From positions 1 through 64,000 of the forward strand of contig JADGDE010000009.1 in NCBI GenBank assembly GCA_016745035.1: a DNA stretch of 64,000 nucleotides, read 5' to 3'. The position numbers were made by a program, and so were the translations under genes. Positions within the stretch are counted from its first letter, which is position 1, and the number at the start of each line of letters is the position of its first letter. The notes beneath the pieces were generated by a model. The model made no database searches, had not been told where the DNA came from, and worked only from the letters and a program-made list of their open reading frames with translations. Source of the stretch: Thiotrichales bacterium. Lineage in GTDB: Bacteria > Pseudomonadota > Gammaproteobacteria > Beggiatoales > Beggiatoaceae. This document shows positions 1-7,871 of the stretch, one piece after another.

Positions 1-1
1 A

Positions 2-706
2 GGCTACTGGATATCACGACTTCAACCTCGAACTTGTGTCACTCAAGTAGATGGAACAGCCATTGATTTACCCTATTTTTTAAAAAATATAGCAAAAGAC
101 CAATATTCTCATTTTGAAATGGATGTTTTGGTAGGTTCTCAAGAACGAGTTAATGCACGTCTATTACTATGGAAATTACCTCAAGAAGCAGCAGCACGTC
201 GGCGTGCAAAACTCACTAAAAATGCAAAAAAACATGGAAGAATGCCTAAGAAAAGTACATTAGTTTTATGTGATTGGAATATATTTATAACTAATACGGA
301 AAAAGATAAGCTGACTTTAGAAGAGTGTTTTTTGCTCTATGGTGTTCGTTGGCAGATTGAATTATTATTTAAGCTTTGGAAGAATTACAGTGGTTTAGGA
401 GATTCTCGTAGTAAAAAACCTTACCGTATTTTATGTGAAATTTACCTCAAGTTGCTTGTTGTATTATTTCAACACTGGATTGTGTTGACAAGTTTATGGG
501 GTAAACCTAAGCGTAGTTTAGTCAAAGGGACACAAATGCTCAGAGAACAGTCTGCTCGTTTAGCCGAATGCATAAATCATCAAGATAGCTTGATAGCTTT
601 GCTTAAAGAATTTTCAAAATGTTTTGAATATGGTTGCTCTTTGAATACTCAAAAGAAGAAACCAAACACGACTGTTCAATTAATTCATGGATACCAATAT
701 GCTTAA
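2..706 (+). mobile_element. IS4-family transposase, 3' part (5' end outside the window)
   Basis: The reading frame is open from base 2, before the first internal ATG at 119, so this is the C-terminal portion of a longer DDE transposase. The IS4 C-terminal signature Y-x2-R-x3-E-x6-K is intact as YGVRWQIELLFKLWK near base 340-385; its Glu would be the third catalytic acidic residue. The two upstream Asp residues are only partly in view: a VDGTAIDLP stretch near base 50 fits the region before the last beta-strand. No frameshift is seen in the visible part, so the element may be active. Codon use is more AT-rich than in the core genes to the right. The terminal inverted repeat was not identified. 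Confidence 0.85.
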
Positions 707-822
707 GTTGATGCGTATGGGGTTTCCTTCGTCAACCCAACCTACCAAGAACCCAACTTTCGCGTTACTTACATGGGTGTCTGCAATTTTTTCATGCAAT
801 TTTTATGCTTGTTTTTTCACAG

Positions 823-859
823 GCGAAAAAAAAGCAGAGCGAAGCGGCGCTTTTTTGCG
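823..859. terminator. A/T-rich hairpin downstream of the transposase
   Basis: A GC-A(n)-GC arm (about 824-835) faces GCTTTTTTGCG (849-859) across a GC-rich loop. This could form a weak terminator-like hairpin on either strand. The rest of 707-880 shows no convincing gene; an open frame at 687-950 lacks a start signal and recognisable protein character. Confidence 0.35.
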
Positions 860-880
860 TCTGAGTGAAATTGCCTTGTT

Positions 881-1041
881 AGAGTCTATGCGGAGTATGG
901 GAATCGTCGCGAAAATCAGATATTTTGAGGCTAATTGCGTGGTTTTGTGAGGCGAATAACGCGTTATTTAACGAATAAAAGCGCGGAATTAGACCAAAAT
1001 AGCGGATTTGCAGCAGATTATTCATATTTCGCATAGACTCT
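881..1041. repeat. MITE-like element with 19-bp imperfect terminal inverted repeats
   Basis: The left end AGAGTCTATGCGGAGTATG (881-899) is the inverse of the right end CATATTTCGCATAGACTCT (1023-1041) at 17 of 19 positions. The 161-bp body has no coding potential and holds a perfect palindrome AATAACGCGTTATT (955-968). TTA lies next to both ends and might be a target duplication. The same 19-mer recurs exactly at 44412-44430. The right end directly abuts the stop of the neighbouring minus-strand gene. Confidence 0.6.
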
Positions 1042-1046
1042 TAGCC

Positions 1047-2060
1047 TTAACTCCATATGCTGGTAAATATAACGTTCGCACAGATGCCGACAAATATCCC
1101 TTTTAGCAACTCTATGCTAAGCCCCAGTAGCTGTATGTTGCTTGTTTTTTCAGCTCCATCAAGTCTTCGAGTATCTTCAGCAGTGAATATGAGGCGAGAC
1201 CTAATGCCTATTTGATTTAAATCTTTTATATACTCAGCTACATATACTGAGACAGCTATTAGTACTGCAATATAAAATATGGATGCAATTGTGAATTTAA
1301 CGAATGTTGAACTTGCCTCTTGGGATACGAGAAAGCCGAGCATTTCTTTCTCAGTTAATGATGCGGCATTTGCAGTTAAAGCTAATTCTTCAGCTAAAAA
1401 ATCATATCCAAATACTATTCCTAGTAAGCCGATTCCAAAACACAGAAAACCAGAAATCAAACCTACTTTGTCGCTAACCGCATTCCACAACAAGGTTGTT
1501 TTATTTGGTTTGTATGTGTGATGTGTTAAAAAGTCACTAATTAAATTTAGGACATCATTGGCCCATGTCTTCTCCGTATGGCTTATTTGTAAATTGATCT
1601 CGCTATTATCTATGTAGATGTATCTTGATGTGCGTTGGGTAACCCCGCCAGTCTTAAGAACAAAAGATATTGATTGCTTTTCTGGGGAAGGTCTTCCTGG
1701 AAAGTGTATTAAGAATACCATTTCTATGGAAAGTGAAATAGTGCCAACTTTTTTAATCTCATTGTGGGAGAACAGGTCTTCTGGTGAATTAAAAGAGATG
1801 CTTGACTTGTCATCAAAGTATAATTTTGAGTGATATGAAACAAGTTGACCTTGGTTTTGATTGGCTCTTTGTAATATTAATATATGCAACTGCTGAAGGG
1901 CTTGGGAATCTAATTTGAAAACATCATCGTAATTTTTCTCAATTGTTAGTCCTTTTCCCAACAGAGAACTAACAAAATCAGTAAACTCTTCGGGGCGGCA
2001 AGGAAGGGTTACCTTATACCCATCTTTTTTTTCATCATGGTCGATTGTTAAATCTGACAT
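1047..2060 (-). CDS. Hypothetical membrane protein, orphan
   Basis: I do not recognise the family. The 337-residue protein has a soluble, charged N-terminal part (about 1-195, mixed alpha/beta) and a C-terminal membrane part with three likely hydrophobic helices near residues 200-222, 255-279 and 310-335. There is no signal peptide, so the large N-terminal domain is probably cytoplasmic. The start is supported by an AAGGAG ribosome site just upstream. The gene is AT-rich relative to its neighbours and sits alone between a MITE-like repeat at its stop and a run of strong hairpins at its start, next to an IS element, which suggests an acquired accessory gene. Function is unknown. Confidence 0.7.
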   Translation of the reverse strand: MSDLTIDHDEKKDGYKVTLPCRPEEFTDFVSSLLGKGLTIEKNYDDVFKLDSQALQQLHILILQRANQNQGQLVSYHSKLYFDDKSSISFNSPEDLFSHNEIKKVGTISLSIEMVFLIHFPGRPSPEKQSISFVLKTGGVTQRTSRYIYIDNSEINLQISHTEKTWANDVLNLISDFLTHHTYKPNKTTLLWNAVSDKVGLISGFLCFGIGLLGIVFGYDFLAEELALTANAASLTEKEMLGFLVSQEASSTFVKFTIASIFYIAVLIAVSVYVAEYIKDLNQIGIRSRLIFTAEDTRRLDGAEKTSNIQLLGLSIELLKGIFVGICANVIFTSIWS

Positions 2061-2080
2061 TATTTCTCCTTTTTAAGGCT

Positions 2081-2231
2081 AACAATGGAAATCAGCCGCG
2101 TAGTGTAACGGAGTCGGACTGCATTTCCATTGTTCGGCAGCGCGGAGCGTCTGCCGAATGTGATAGGATAAGCAGCGACCCCGCAGGGGGAGTCTGCTTG
2201 ATCCTCGTGTTTTGCGGTTTATCCGCAAAAC
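2081..2231. other. Run of four adjacent strong hairpins (attC-like first unit)
   Basis: Four stem-loops lie back to back. (1) AACAATGGAAATCAG 2081-2095 pairs with 2119-2134, with one unpaired C. (2) TTCGGCAG 2133-2140 pairs with CTGCCGAA 2151-2158. (3) AGGATAAGCAG 2165-2175 pairs with 2194-2205, with one bulge. (4) GTTTTGCGG 2209-2217 pairs with CCGCAAAAC 2223-2231. They are in the 5' region of the minus-strand membrane protein gene. The first unit, read on the minus strand, is about 60 bp, ends in GTTAGCC and has an extrahelical base, like an integron attC site, but both core heptamers deviate from the consensus. The remaining sequence to 2431 shows no gene. Confidence 0.6.
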
Positions 2232-2431
2232 TAGCAGTTAACCCGATCTCTATATCCCGCCGCTTTGAATATAATTTCCCGCATAAAAATCCAAAACAAG
2301 CCGTTTTTCTAACCGGATATCATTCTAAAATACAAGCTATACAGAAAACCATAAAACTTCCATTGCCTATTGTTACGCATTTTCAATTCACAAACAAATA
2401 TAAGACAGAGTTTTGTTTTTGTAAAACACAG

Positions 2432-3778
2432 CTAAAACAACAATCGAAACACACTGCCTTTACCTGCTTGGCTTTCTAATTCAATCCGCCCACCATTGAC
2501 TTCAATCGCCCATTTTGCAATGGCCAGCCCGAGTCCTGTGCCGCCTGTGTTGGTAGCGCGTGAGCTGTCAACCCGATAAAAACGCTCAAAAACATGGGCT
2601 TGATGTTCGGCGGCAATACCCACGCCTGTGTCTTCGATTTCGATGCTTAGTAATTGCTTGTTAGGTTTTTGTAGCCGCACCCAAATTTGCCCTTGCTCGG
2701 GGGTAAAACGAATCGCATTGCTGAGTAAGTTCATCAGCGCTAGATGTAAAATATGGCTATCCACAGATAAAACCGCCTCATCCAAGGCATCAAAATGCAG
2801 GCTTTGGGCTTTGTCTTCAGCTAAAATTTGCACACAATCAATCGCCTCTTGAATAATCGGCGCGATAGCTTGTGGCTGTGCTTGTACGGGCAGTCGTCCT
2901 GATTCGGCACGAGCTAAGGTCAGCAAGCCTTCACTTAAGCGCGTCATGCGTTCGACTTCTTCTAACATGCTGGCGATGATGTCTCGATAGGCTTTGGGGC
3001 TGCGTTGTTGCTCTAAACCGACTTCGCCAACACTGCGCAGCACTGCCAAGGGCGTGCGTAATTCATGCGCGGCATCTTGGGTAAATTGCCGCAGGCGGTG
3101 AAAGCTGTCTTCAAGGCGGGTGAGCATGGCGTTTAGCACCTCCGTGAGTTTGCCGAGTTCATCATGGGGGTTTCTCACTTGTAGGCGCTCTGAGAGTTTG
3201 TCGGCACTGATGCTGCGGGCGCGTTGGGTAAGGTATTGAATCGGCGCAAGCACTCTGCCAGCGAGAAAATAGCCGCCAAGCAAGCCCACCAATAAAACAA
3301 AGGGAATCGCTACTAAGAGGGCAAAGTGTAGGCGCGCCAAGCTGGCATGGGTTTGTTGGCTGGCATAGGCGGCGGTCAAGAGATAGGATTTATCGGCGTG
3401 TGTGACAAGGCGGCGTTTTAATTGAAAAATTTCGGCGTTGCTAGATTGCCAAGTCCATACTTTTTCCAGAGGTTTGTCGTCCAATACATAGCTTAAATCA
3501 GCGTTAAACCAGCCGTTGCTGATATAAATCGGCCAGTCGTCATGTTCAACCATGAATAAGTTTAAAGAGCCGTAGGTTTCTAGTTTTAAAAATTCGTCGC
3601 TGGGCTTGCCTAGGGCTTGTTGCATCAGTTGCAAATCTTTGTCGAGTTGCGCCTCGATTTGGCTAAATAAATCATCTCGGACATAAAGATAAGTGCTGAT
3701 GCCGAATAATAATAAACTGCCTGCCAGTGCTAGCGTATACCACAGGGTTAAGCGGGCGCGAATCGAGCGCGCTAGCAT
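2432..3778 (-). CDS. Two-component sensor histidine kinase (OmpR/EnvZ class)
   Basis: Inner-membrane sensor kinase of 448 residues. Order: TM helix about 12-30, a periplasmic sensor of about 115 residues, TM helix about 150-172, HAMP about 175-225, then a dimerisation/phosphoacceptor domain with the H-box AAHELRTPLAVL (His238) and a HATPase domain with an N-box (NLLSNAIRF), DTGVGI and GTGLGLAI motifs. All catalytic motifs look intact. It overlaps the upstream regulator by 7 bp (ATGCTAG), so translation is coupled. It resembles QseC/CusS/TctE-type kinases, which commonly sense metals or small molecules; the ligand cannot be read from the sequence. Confidence 0.92.
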   Translation of the reverse strand: MLARSIRARLTLWYTLALAGSLLLFGISTYLYVRDDLFSQIEAQLDKDLQLMQQALGKPSDEFLKLETYGSLNLFMVEHDDWPIYISNGWFNADLSYVLDDKPLEKVWTWQSSNAEIFQLKRRLVTHADKSYLLTAAYASQQTHASLARLHFALLVAIPFVLLVGLLGGYFLAGRVLAPIQYLTQRARSISADKLSERLQVRNPHDELGKLTEVLNAMLTRLEDSFHRLRQFTQDAAHELRTPLAVLRSVGEVGLEQQRSPKAYRDIIASMLEEVERMTRLSEGLLTLARAESGRLPVQAQPQAIAPIIQEAIDCVQILAEDKAQSLHFDALDEAVLSVDSHILHLALMNLLSNAIRFTPEQGQIWVRLQKPNKQLLSIEIEDTGVGIAAEHQAHVFERFYRVDSSRATNTGGTGLGLAIAKWAIEVNGGRIELESQAGKGSVFRLLF

Positions 3779-4455
3779 GGGCTGTCTGCCAAAATAAAGC
3801 CCAGACCGCGACGGGTTTGAATCAAGGTTTGCACAAAGGGCGCATCGACTTTAGCACGTAATTTTGCCATGTGGACATCAATGACATTGTCCATCGACAC
3901 CACGCGGGCGCGCTCGCCCCAAATTTGATTGGCGAGCATGTCACGGGAGACGATGTGCCCTTGGTTGAGGAGTAAAAATTCTAATAATTCGTATTCTTTG
4001 CCGGTTAATTCTAGCGCTTGTTGCCCACGGGTGACACGGCGGCTGAGACGGTCTAGTTCTAAATCAGCACAATGGAGTTTGCCATTTTCGTCAATGCGCC
4101 CGCGCCGTGATAGCGCCCGAATACGGGCATGGAGCTCTGGGAAGGCAAAGGGTTTGATTAAGTAGTCATCCGCGCCGCTGTCGAGTCCTTTAACGCGGTC
4201 ATCAAGTCCATCGCGGGCGGTCAAAATCAATACGGGGGGTTGCGCTCCCGCTTGGCGCAGGGTTTGGAGGATTTCAATGCCATCGCGTCCGGGTAAATTC
4301 AAATCGAGCAGAATTAAATCAAAGGCTTGGGTGCTTGCCAAATAATAGCCTTCTTCACCATTGACCGCACAAGCAACCGAGTAGTGTAGCGCTTGTAAGC
4401 TCTCGGCAATGGCGGAGGCGAGTTTGTGTTCATCTTCAATAATCAGGATATGCAT
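3772..4455 (-). CDS. OmpR/PhoB-family response regulator
   Basis: The 227-residue regulator has a receiver domain (about 1-115) with the acidic pair E7/D8, phosphoacceptor D51 in LLDLNLPG and the conserved Lys in YLIKPF near residue 101, followed by a winged-helix DNA-binding domain (about 128-222). It is the first gene of the pair and the kinase overlaps its stop. It is divergent from the secreted VWA protein gene at 4608; the 150-bp spacer contains two CTTAAGTT boxes that may be its binding sites. The initiation codon has no strong ribosome site. Confidence 0.93.
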   Translation of the reverse strand: MHILIIEDEHKLASAIAESLQALHYSVACAVNGEEGYYLASTQAFDLILLDLNLPGRDGIEILQTLRQAGAQPPVLILTARDGLDDRVKGLDSGADDYLIKPFAFPELHARIRALSRRGRIDENGKLHCADLELDRLSRRVTRGQQALELTGKEYELLEFLLLNQGHIVSRDMLANQIWGERARVVSMDNVIDVHMAKLRAKVDAPFVQTLIQTRRGLGFILADSPC

Positions 4456-4517
4456 GGCGATAACAGACTCTCAGGTTTTACTTTCGATAGTATAGAAGAT
4501 TATCAAGCTGTCTCTGT

Positions 4518-4546
4518 CTTAAGTTTTCTTCAGAAAAGCTTAAGTT
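4518..4546. promoter_or_regulatory. Candidate response-regulator boxes (CTTAAGTT direct repeat)
   Basis: CTTAAGTT occurs at 4518-4525 and again at 4539-4546, 21 bp apart or about two helical turns, in the divergent spacer between the regulator (start 4455) and the VWA gene (start 4608). OmpR-family regulators bind tandem direct repeats on one DNA face. Assignment to this regulator is inference from position and spacing only. Confidence 0.4.
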
Positions 4547-4607
4547 GCCGATTGTATAAGGTTTTTTTACAGTGGTTAGCACGACCAATCAATCTAAGGA
4601 GGATGTG

Positions 4608-6989
4608 ATGAAAACCTTATCGACGGGTATTTTCATACTACTGTTGTTATTTAATAATCTGGTGTCGGCAATGACTTATACGCCTTTGTCGCCGGTATGG
4701 GGCGAACATGCCACCGTGAATGATGCGATTGCCTCGGTGTTTGGGGAAAACTTTATTTTAGAAGATGGCTCGCAAGTAATAGAGCTTAAAAACCCTGATA
4801 TTGCCGAAAATGGTGCGGTGATTCCGGTAGAAGTTAAATCTGCTTTGCAAGCGAAAACCATCGCTTTGTTTAAAAATAGATCGTATTACAAAGTCATCGC
4901 CATCTCTGAGATGAATGAGAACAGCATCACTTTTTTCAGTACCCGCTTTAAATCCGAGAGAACCACAGAAGTGATTGCCGTGGTTGAAACCCTTGCGGGG
5001 CAATTGTATGTAAAAAAATCCAAGGTCAAAGTTACTGTTGGCGGTTGTGGTGGCGATGGCTTAGGGTCTACCCCCGCGCCTAGCAATATCGGCGTGGCGG
5101 TCGGCGGTGCAAAAGACAGTGATAATTTTATCGAAAATATCAATCGTGGTTTTTTGCCTAAATTGGCTTCTTTGACCTATGAAGGCACGTTTTATCAGCA
5201 TTATTTTGATACGGGATTAAAACAAGGCTGTGATGCGCTGTTTTGCCCCTCTTATAGCCGTGCGATTCATCAAGATATATATACGGGGAAATCGCATTAT
5301 TATTTGACTGTGGGTTTGAACTCAGGGATAAAACAAGCCGATTTTAAACGTAAAAAACTCAATTTAGTCGTGGTCTTGGATAAGTCGGGTTCAATGGAGG
5401 AGAAATTTAATCAATATGCCTACGATAAAAAACCCGTGCGCAGCGAAGAAGCCAAGCTTGAAACCAAGATGCAAGTGGCAAATCAAGCTTTAATCAGCGT
5501 ATTAGAACAACTAAACCCAGAGGATAGACTCGGCATTGTTACTTTTAATGAGGGCGTGAAGATTAAAAAGACCTTACGCCCTTTGGCAGAGAGCAACAGG
5601 GAGGATTTAAAAGCCACGATTGCCGCGATTCGTGCAACAGGGGCAACCGATTGGCGTTTTGCTTATCACACCGGTTTGTCTTTATTCGACAACATTGAAG
5701 CAGACAGTGATTATGAAAATCGGATTGTGTTTATTACCGATGCCATGCCCAATCGAGGCGAATTAAGCAAAGAAGGCTTGTTTGGCATGACCGCCGTTGC
5801 CAGTGATGCGGGAATACATACCTCTTTTATCGGTGTCGGGGTCGATTTTAATGCTGATTTAGTCGAACATGTGAGTAAAATTGTCGGTGCAAATTATTAT
5901 AGCGTTCATTCCAGTGCTGATTTTAAGCAGCGTATGAGTGAGGAGTTTGCTTTTATGGTCTCGCCTTTGGCCTACAACCTGGAATTAAACTTACAAAGCC
6001 AAGGCTATCGCATCAGTAAGGTGTTTGGTTCACCGGAAGCGGATTTAAGTTCAGGGCAGGTGTTAAAGGTTAATACCTTATTCCCCAGTGCCAGCAAAGA
6101 CGGCAAAAACAAAGGCGGCATTATCTTGCTGCAATTAGAAAAAACCGGGCGCGGTGAGCAAGACGAGATTGAACTCAGTGTCCGCTATCAAGACGCTCAA
6201 GGGCGATTGCAGCAAAATCAACAACGGGTTCGTTTTGATAAGACCGCGCCATTTTATGACAACAGTGGGATTCGCAAAGGTATTCTGCTCGCCGATTATG
6301 TCACCTTGTTAAAAGACTGGCTGCGTGATAGCCGCGCTACTTGTTACGATAAACTCAGCTATCCTGCCAAAACTAGGGATTATATTCAACAATACAGCCT
6401 CAGCCAGCGGGATAAATACTTAACCGATACAGCATTAGAGACATGGGAAAGACGCTCATGCAAACTGCGCGTGAGTGAGGGCTATAAAAAAATCTTGGCC
6501 GTTTTTAAGCGCCACTATGAGCAAGAAATGCAAGCATTGGCAGATGAGAGTTTGGCGACTGAAAAAACGCTGTTGCTGAGTTTATTAATGGAGGAGCCAT
6601 CGATAACCAAGCCACGGACAGCACCGAGAAACGGTTATCAAACCCGCCGAGTGGTTGCCGATAAAAATAAACTGCCACAGGGGAAAAATTCCATTCGTGT
6701 GCAGGCAAAGCGTGCTAATGGCATAGTAAAGATTAAAGCTTTAATCAATCACCCCAATACCAGTTTTAAGTATGCAAAAAAATCCGGCAAGGCGTTTAAT
6801 TACATCGAGCATATTAAGATTAGCAGCCAGAAAAAAACGCTTTGTGAGTTTTATACCAGTCAAAACCTGTCTAAAAATCCTTACTTTAGTTGTCAGGTGA
6901 CGGATGCGGGGATTAACAAAGGCGATCCACTGCTATTTCAATACAGCGATTTGAAGGGGCGTTATCAGTTAAAGGCGCGGGTGAAATAG
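4608..6989 (+). CDS. Secreted von Willebrand factor type A domain protein
   Basis: The start is placed at the ATG preceded by AAGGAGG (spacing 5), giving about 793 residues and a clean signal peptide (MKTLSTG followed by a hydrophobic core ending in VSA). An N-terminal domain of about 240 residues precedes a VWA domain (about 250-450) with an intact MIDAS: DKSGSM near residues 258-263, a Thr in the ATGATD region and a distal Asp in FITDAMP. A beta-rich region and a positively charged Cys-containing C-terminal region follow. VWA proteins of this layout resemble YfbK/inter-alpha-trypsin-type binding proteins acting by metal-dependent adhesion. It is divergent from the two-component pair, which may regulate it. 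Ligand unknown. Confidence 0.82.
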   Translation: MKTLSTGIFILLLLFNNLVSAMTYTPLSPVWGEHATVNDAIASVFGENFILEDGSQVIELKNPDIAENGAVIPVEVKSALQAKTIALFKNRSYYKVIAISEMNENSITFFSTRFKSERTTEVIAVVETLAGQLYVKKSKVKVTVGGCGGDGLGSTPAPSNIGVAVGGAKDSDNFIENINRGFLPKLASLTYEGTFYQHYFDTGLKQGCDALFCPSYSRAIHQDIYTGKSHYYLTVGLNSGIKQADFKRKKLNLVVVLDKSGSMEEKFNQYAYDKKPVRSEEAKLETKMQVANQALISVLEQLNPEDRLGIVTFNEGVKIKKTLRPLAESNREDLKATIAAIRATGATDWRFAYHTGLSLFDNIEADSDYENRIVFITDAMPNRGELSKEGLFGMTAVASDAGIHTSFIGVGVDFNADLVEHVSKIVGANYYSVHSSADFKQRMSEEFAFMVSPLAYNLELNLQSQGYRISKVFGSPEADLSSGQVLKVNTLFPSASKDGKNKGGIILLQLEKTGRGEQDEIELSVRYQDAQGRLQQNQQRVRFDKTAPFYDNSGIRKGILLADYVTLLKDWLRDSRATCYDKLSYPAKTRDYIQQYSLSQRDKYLTDTALETWERRSCKLRVSEGYKKILAVFKRHYEQEMQALADESLATEKTLLLSLLMEEPSITKPRTAPRNGYQTRRVVADKNKLPQGKNSIRVQAKRANGIVKIKALINHPNTSFKYAKKSGKAFNYIEHIKISSQKKTLCEFYTSQNLSKNPYFSCQVTDAGINKGDPLLFQYSDLKGRYQLKARVK

Positions 6990-7002
6990 TCGCCACGTTT
7001 GC

Positions 7003-7020
7003 GCGGGACTCAAGTCCCGC
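7003..7020. repeat. GCGGGACT/AGTCCCGC hairpin repeat
   Basis: GCGGGACT and AGTCCCGC form a perfect 8-bp stem with a 2-nt centre, just after the VWA stop codon. It is one of at least five copies in the window, all at gene ends (15147, 18496, 45114, and a degraded one at 25209). Flanking CCACGTTTG and CTCCCTAAG match flanks of the longer copies. It may act as a terminator or mRNA-stabilising hairpin. Confidence 0.6.
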
Positions 7021-7105
7021 CTCCCTAAGTCGATTGTTTTTCGTCATCCGCTTGATTATCCTATGCGGTTTGTATTGATAATAGATAGCGACCTGTGAGG
7101 TGTTT

Positions 7106-7297
7106 ATGCCAATGTACGATTATCATTGCCCTGCCAATGGGCAAACTGTAGAAGTGCGCCATAGTATGCAATTAAGATTAAGCACTTGGGGGGAGGTGTG
7201 TGAGCACAAGCGTCAAGAATTAGGTGATACGCCGGCTGATAGCCCTGTGGATCGCTTGATGTCAGCGCCAAAAATTCAAGAAACCTCGAGTATTTAA
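7106..7297 (+). CDS. FmdB-like small zinc-ribbon-type protein, degenerate
   Basis: The small protein (63 residues) begins MPMYDYHC, the hallmark start of FmdB-family zinc-ribbon proteins. The start ATG at 7106 is preferred over a GTG at 7100 because GAGG lies 6 nt before it and the family begins MPxYDY. The usual second Cys of the first CxxC knuckle is replaced (CPANG) and only one later Cys is present (EVCEHK), so the metal site is probably lost or altered. A strong hairpin follows the stop. Function in this family is poorly known. Confidence 0.6.
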   Translation: MPMYDYHCPANGQTVEVRHSMQLRLSTWGEVCEHKRQELGDTPADSPVDRLMSAPKIQETSSI

Positions 7298-7306
7298 AAC
7301 AGGCAG

Positions 7307-7333
7307 CGCAATGGCAGCCTAGCTGCCATTGCG
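7307..7333. terminator. Bidirectional rho-independent terminator
   Basis: A perfect 12-bp stem CGCAATGGCAGC (7307-7318) pairs with GCTGCCATTGCG (7322-7333) around a 3-nt loop, followed by a T-rich stretch. It lies between the convergent FmdB-like gene and the ComEA-like gene and could stop transcription from both sides. Confidence 0.8.
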
Positions 7334-7346
7334 TCTTTATCCGCGT

Positions 7347-7631
7347 TTATTCAGGATTTTCAAGACTGATATTTGATCGGTTTTTTTCAATGGTTTTTTC
7401 GCCAATCCCCGGCACATTATCTAAATCTTCTACATGGTTAAAGTTACCATATTTTTCTCGAAAATCAATAATGGCTTGGGCTTTTTTCGGTCCAATCCCT
7501 GTCAGTGTGGCTAATTGTGTTTCACTAGCGGTATTTACGTTGATTTTAGCCTCGCCTTCAGCCAAAACTGGCGAAAGTGATAAAGCACCTAATAGCCCCA
7601 TAATCATCAAACTGTTTTTTAACATTTTCAT
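7347..7631 (-). CDS. ComEA-like helix-hairpin-helix exported protein
   Basis: Of the possible starts, the ATG at 7631 is chosen because CGGAG lies about 10 nt upstream and it yields a clean signal peptide (hydrophobic core LMIMGLLGALSLS, cleavage near LAEG). The mature protein of about 70 residues is almost entirely a tandem HhH domain: INVNTASETQLATLTGIG, then a second HhH with VPGIGEKTI. This is the DNA-binding module of ComEA, which holds incoming DNA in the periplasm during transformation; many proteobacteria have such short stand-alone forms. No other competence gene is adjacent. Confidence 0.85.
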   Translation of the reverse strand: MKMLKNSLMIMGLLGALSLSPVLAEGEAKINVNTASETQLATLTGIGPKKAQAIIDFREKYGNFNHVEDLDNVPGIGEKTIEKNRSNISLENPE

Positions 7632-7871
7632 TGATATATTACTCCGTATATTTTGTATCATTTTTACATTATCTCAGTGTGAATACTGAGTTATTGTGAT
7701 TGACTTTAAGTCATTTTATTAAACACATTTAATCCAAGTTAAAATGACTCAAATCATCACAAGGGCTTACTTTAACAAAAAAATAAAAATATAGTTATAG
7801 AAATTTTTTATATTAAAGTGAATTTATTCATATGGAGGGACGAAAGGAACCTGCATCTGATCAACGGCTCC

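Noticed and set aside
687..950. 87-codon plus-strand frame after the transposase
   Set aside because: Overlaps the transposase end and the MITE-like repeat, lacks a ribosome site and has no protein-like features.
2076..2136. True integron attC site
   Set aside because: Length and folding fit, but both core heptamers deviate (GCCGAAC and GTTAGCC) and no intI or second attC is in view; kept only as attC-like.
2045..2479. 144-codon plus-strand frame over the hairpin run
   Set aside because: It runs through four strong hairpins and into the histidine kinase 3' end; composition is that of structured non-coding DNA.
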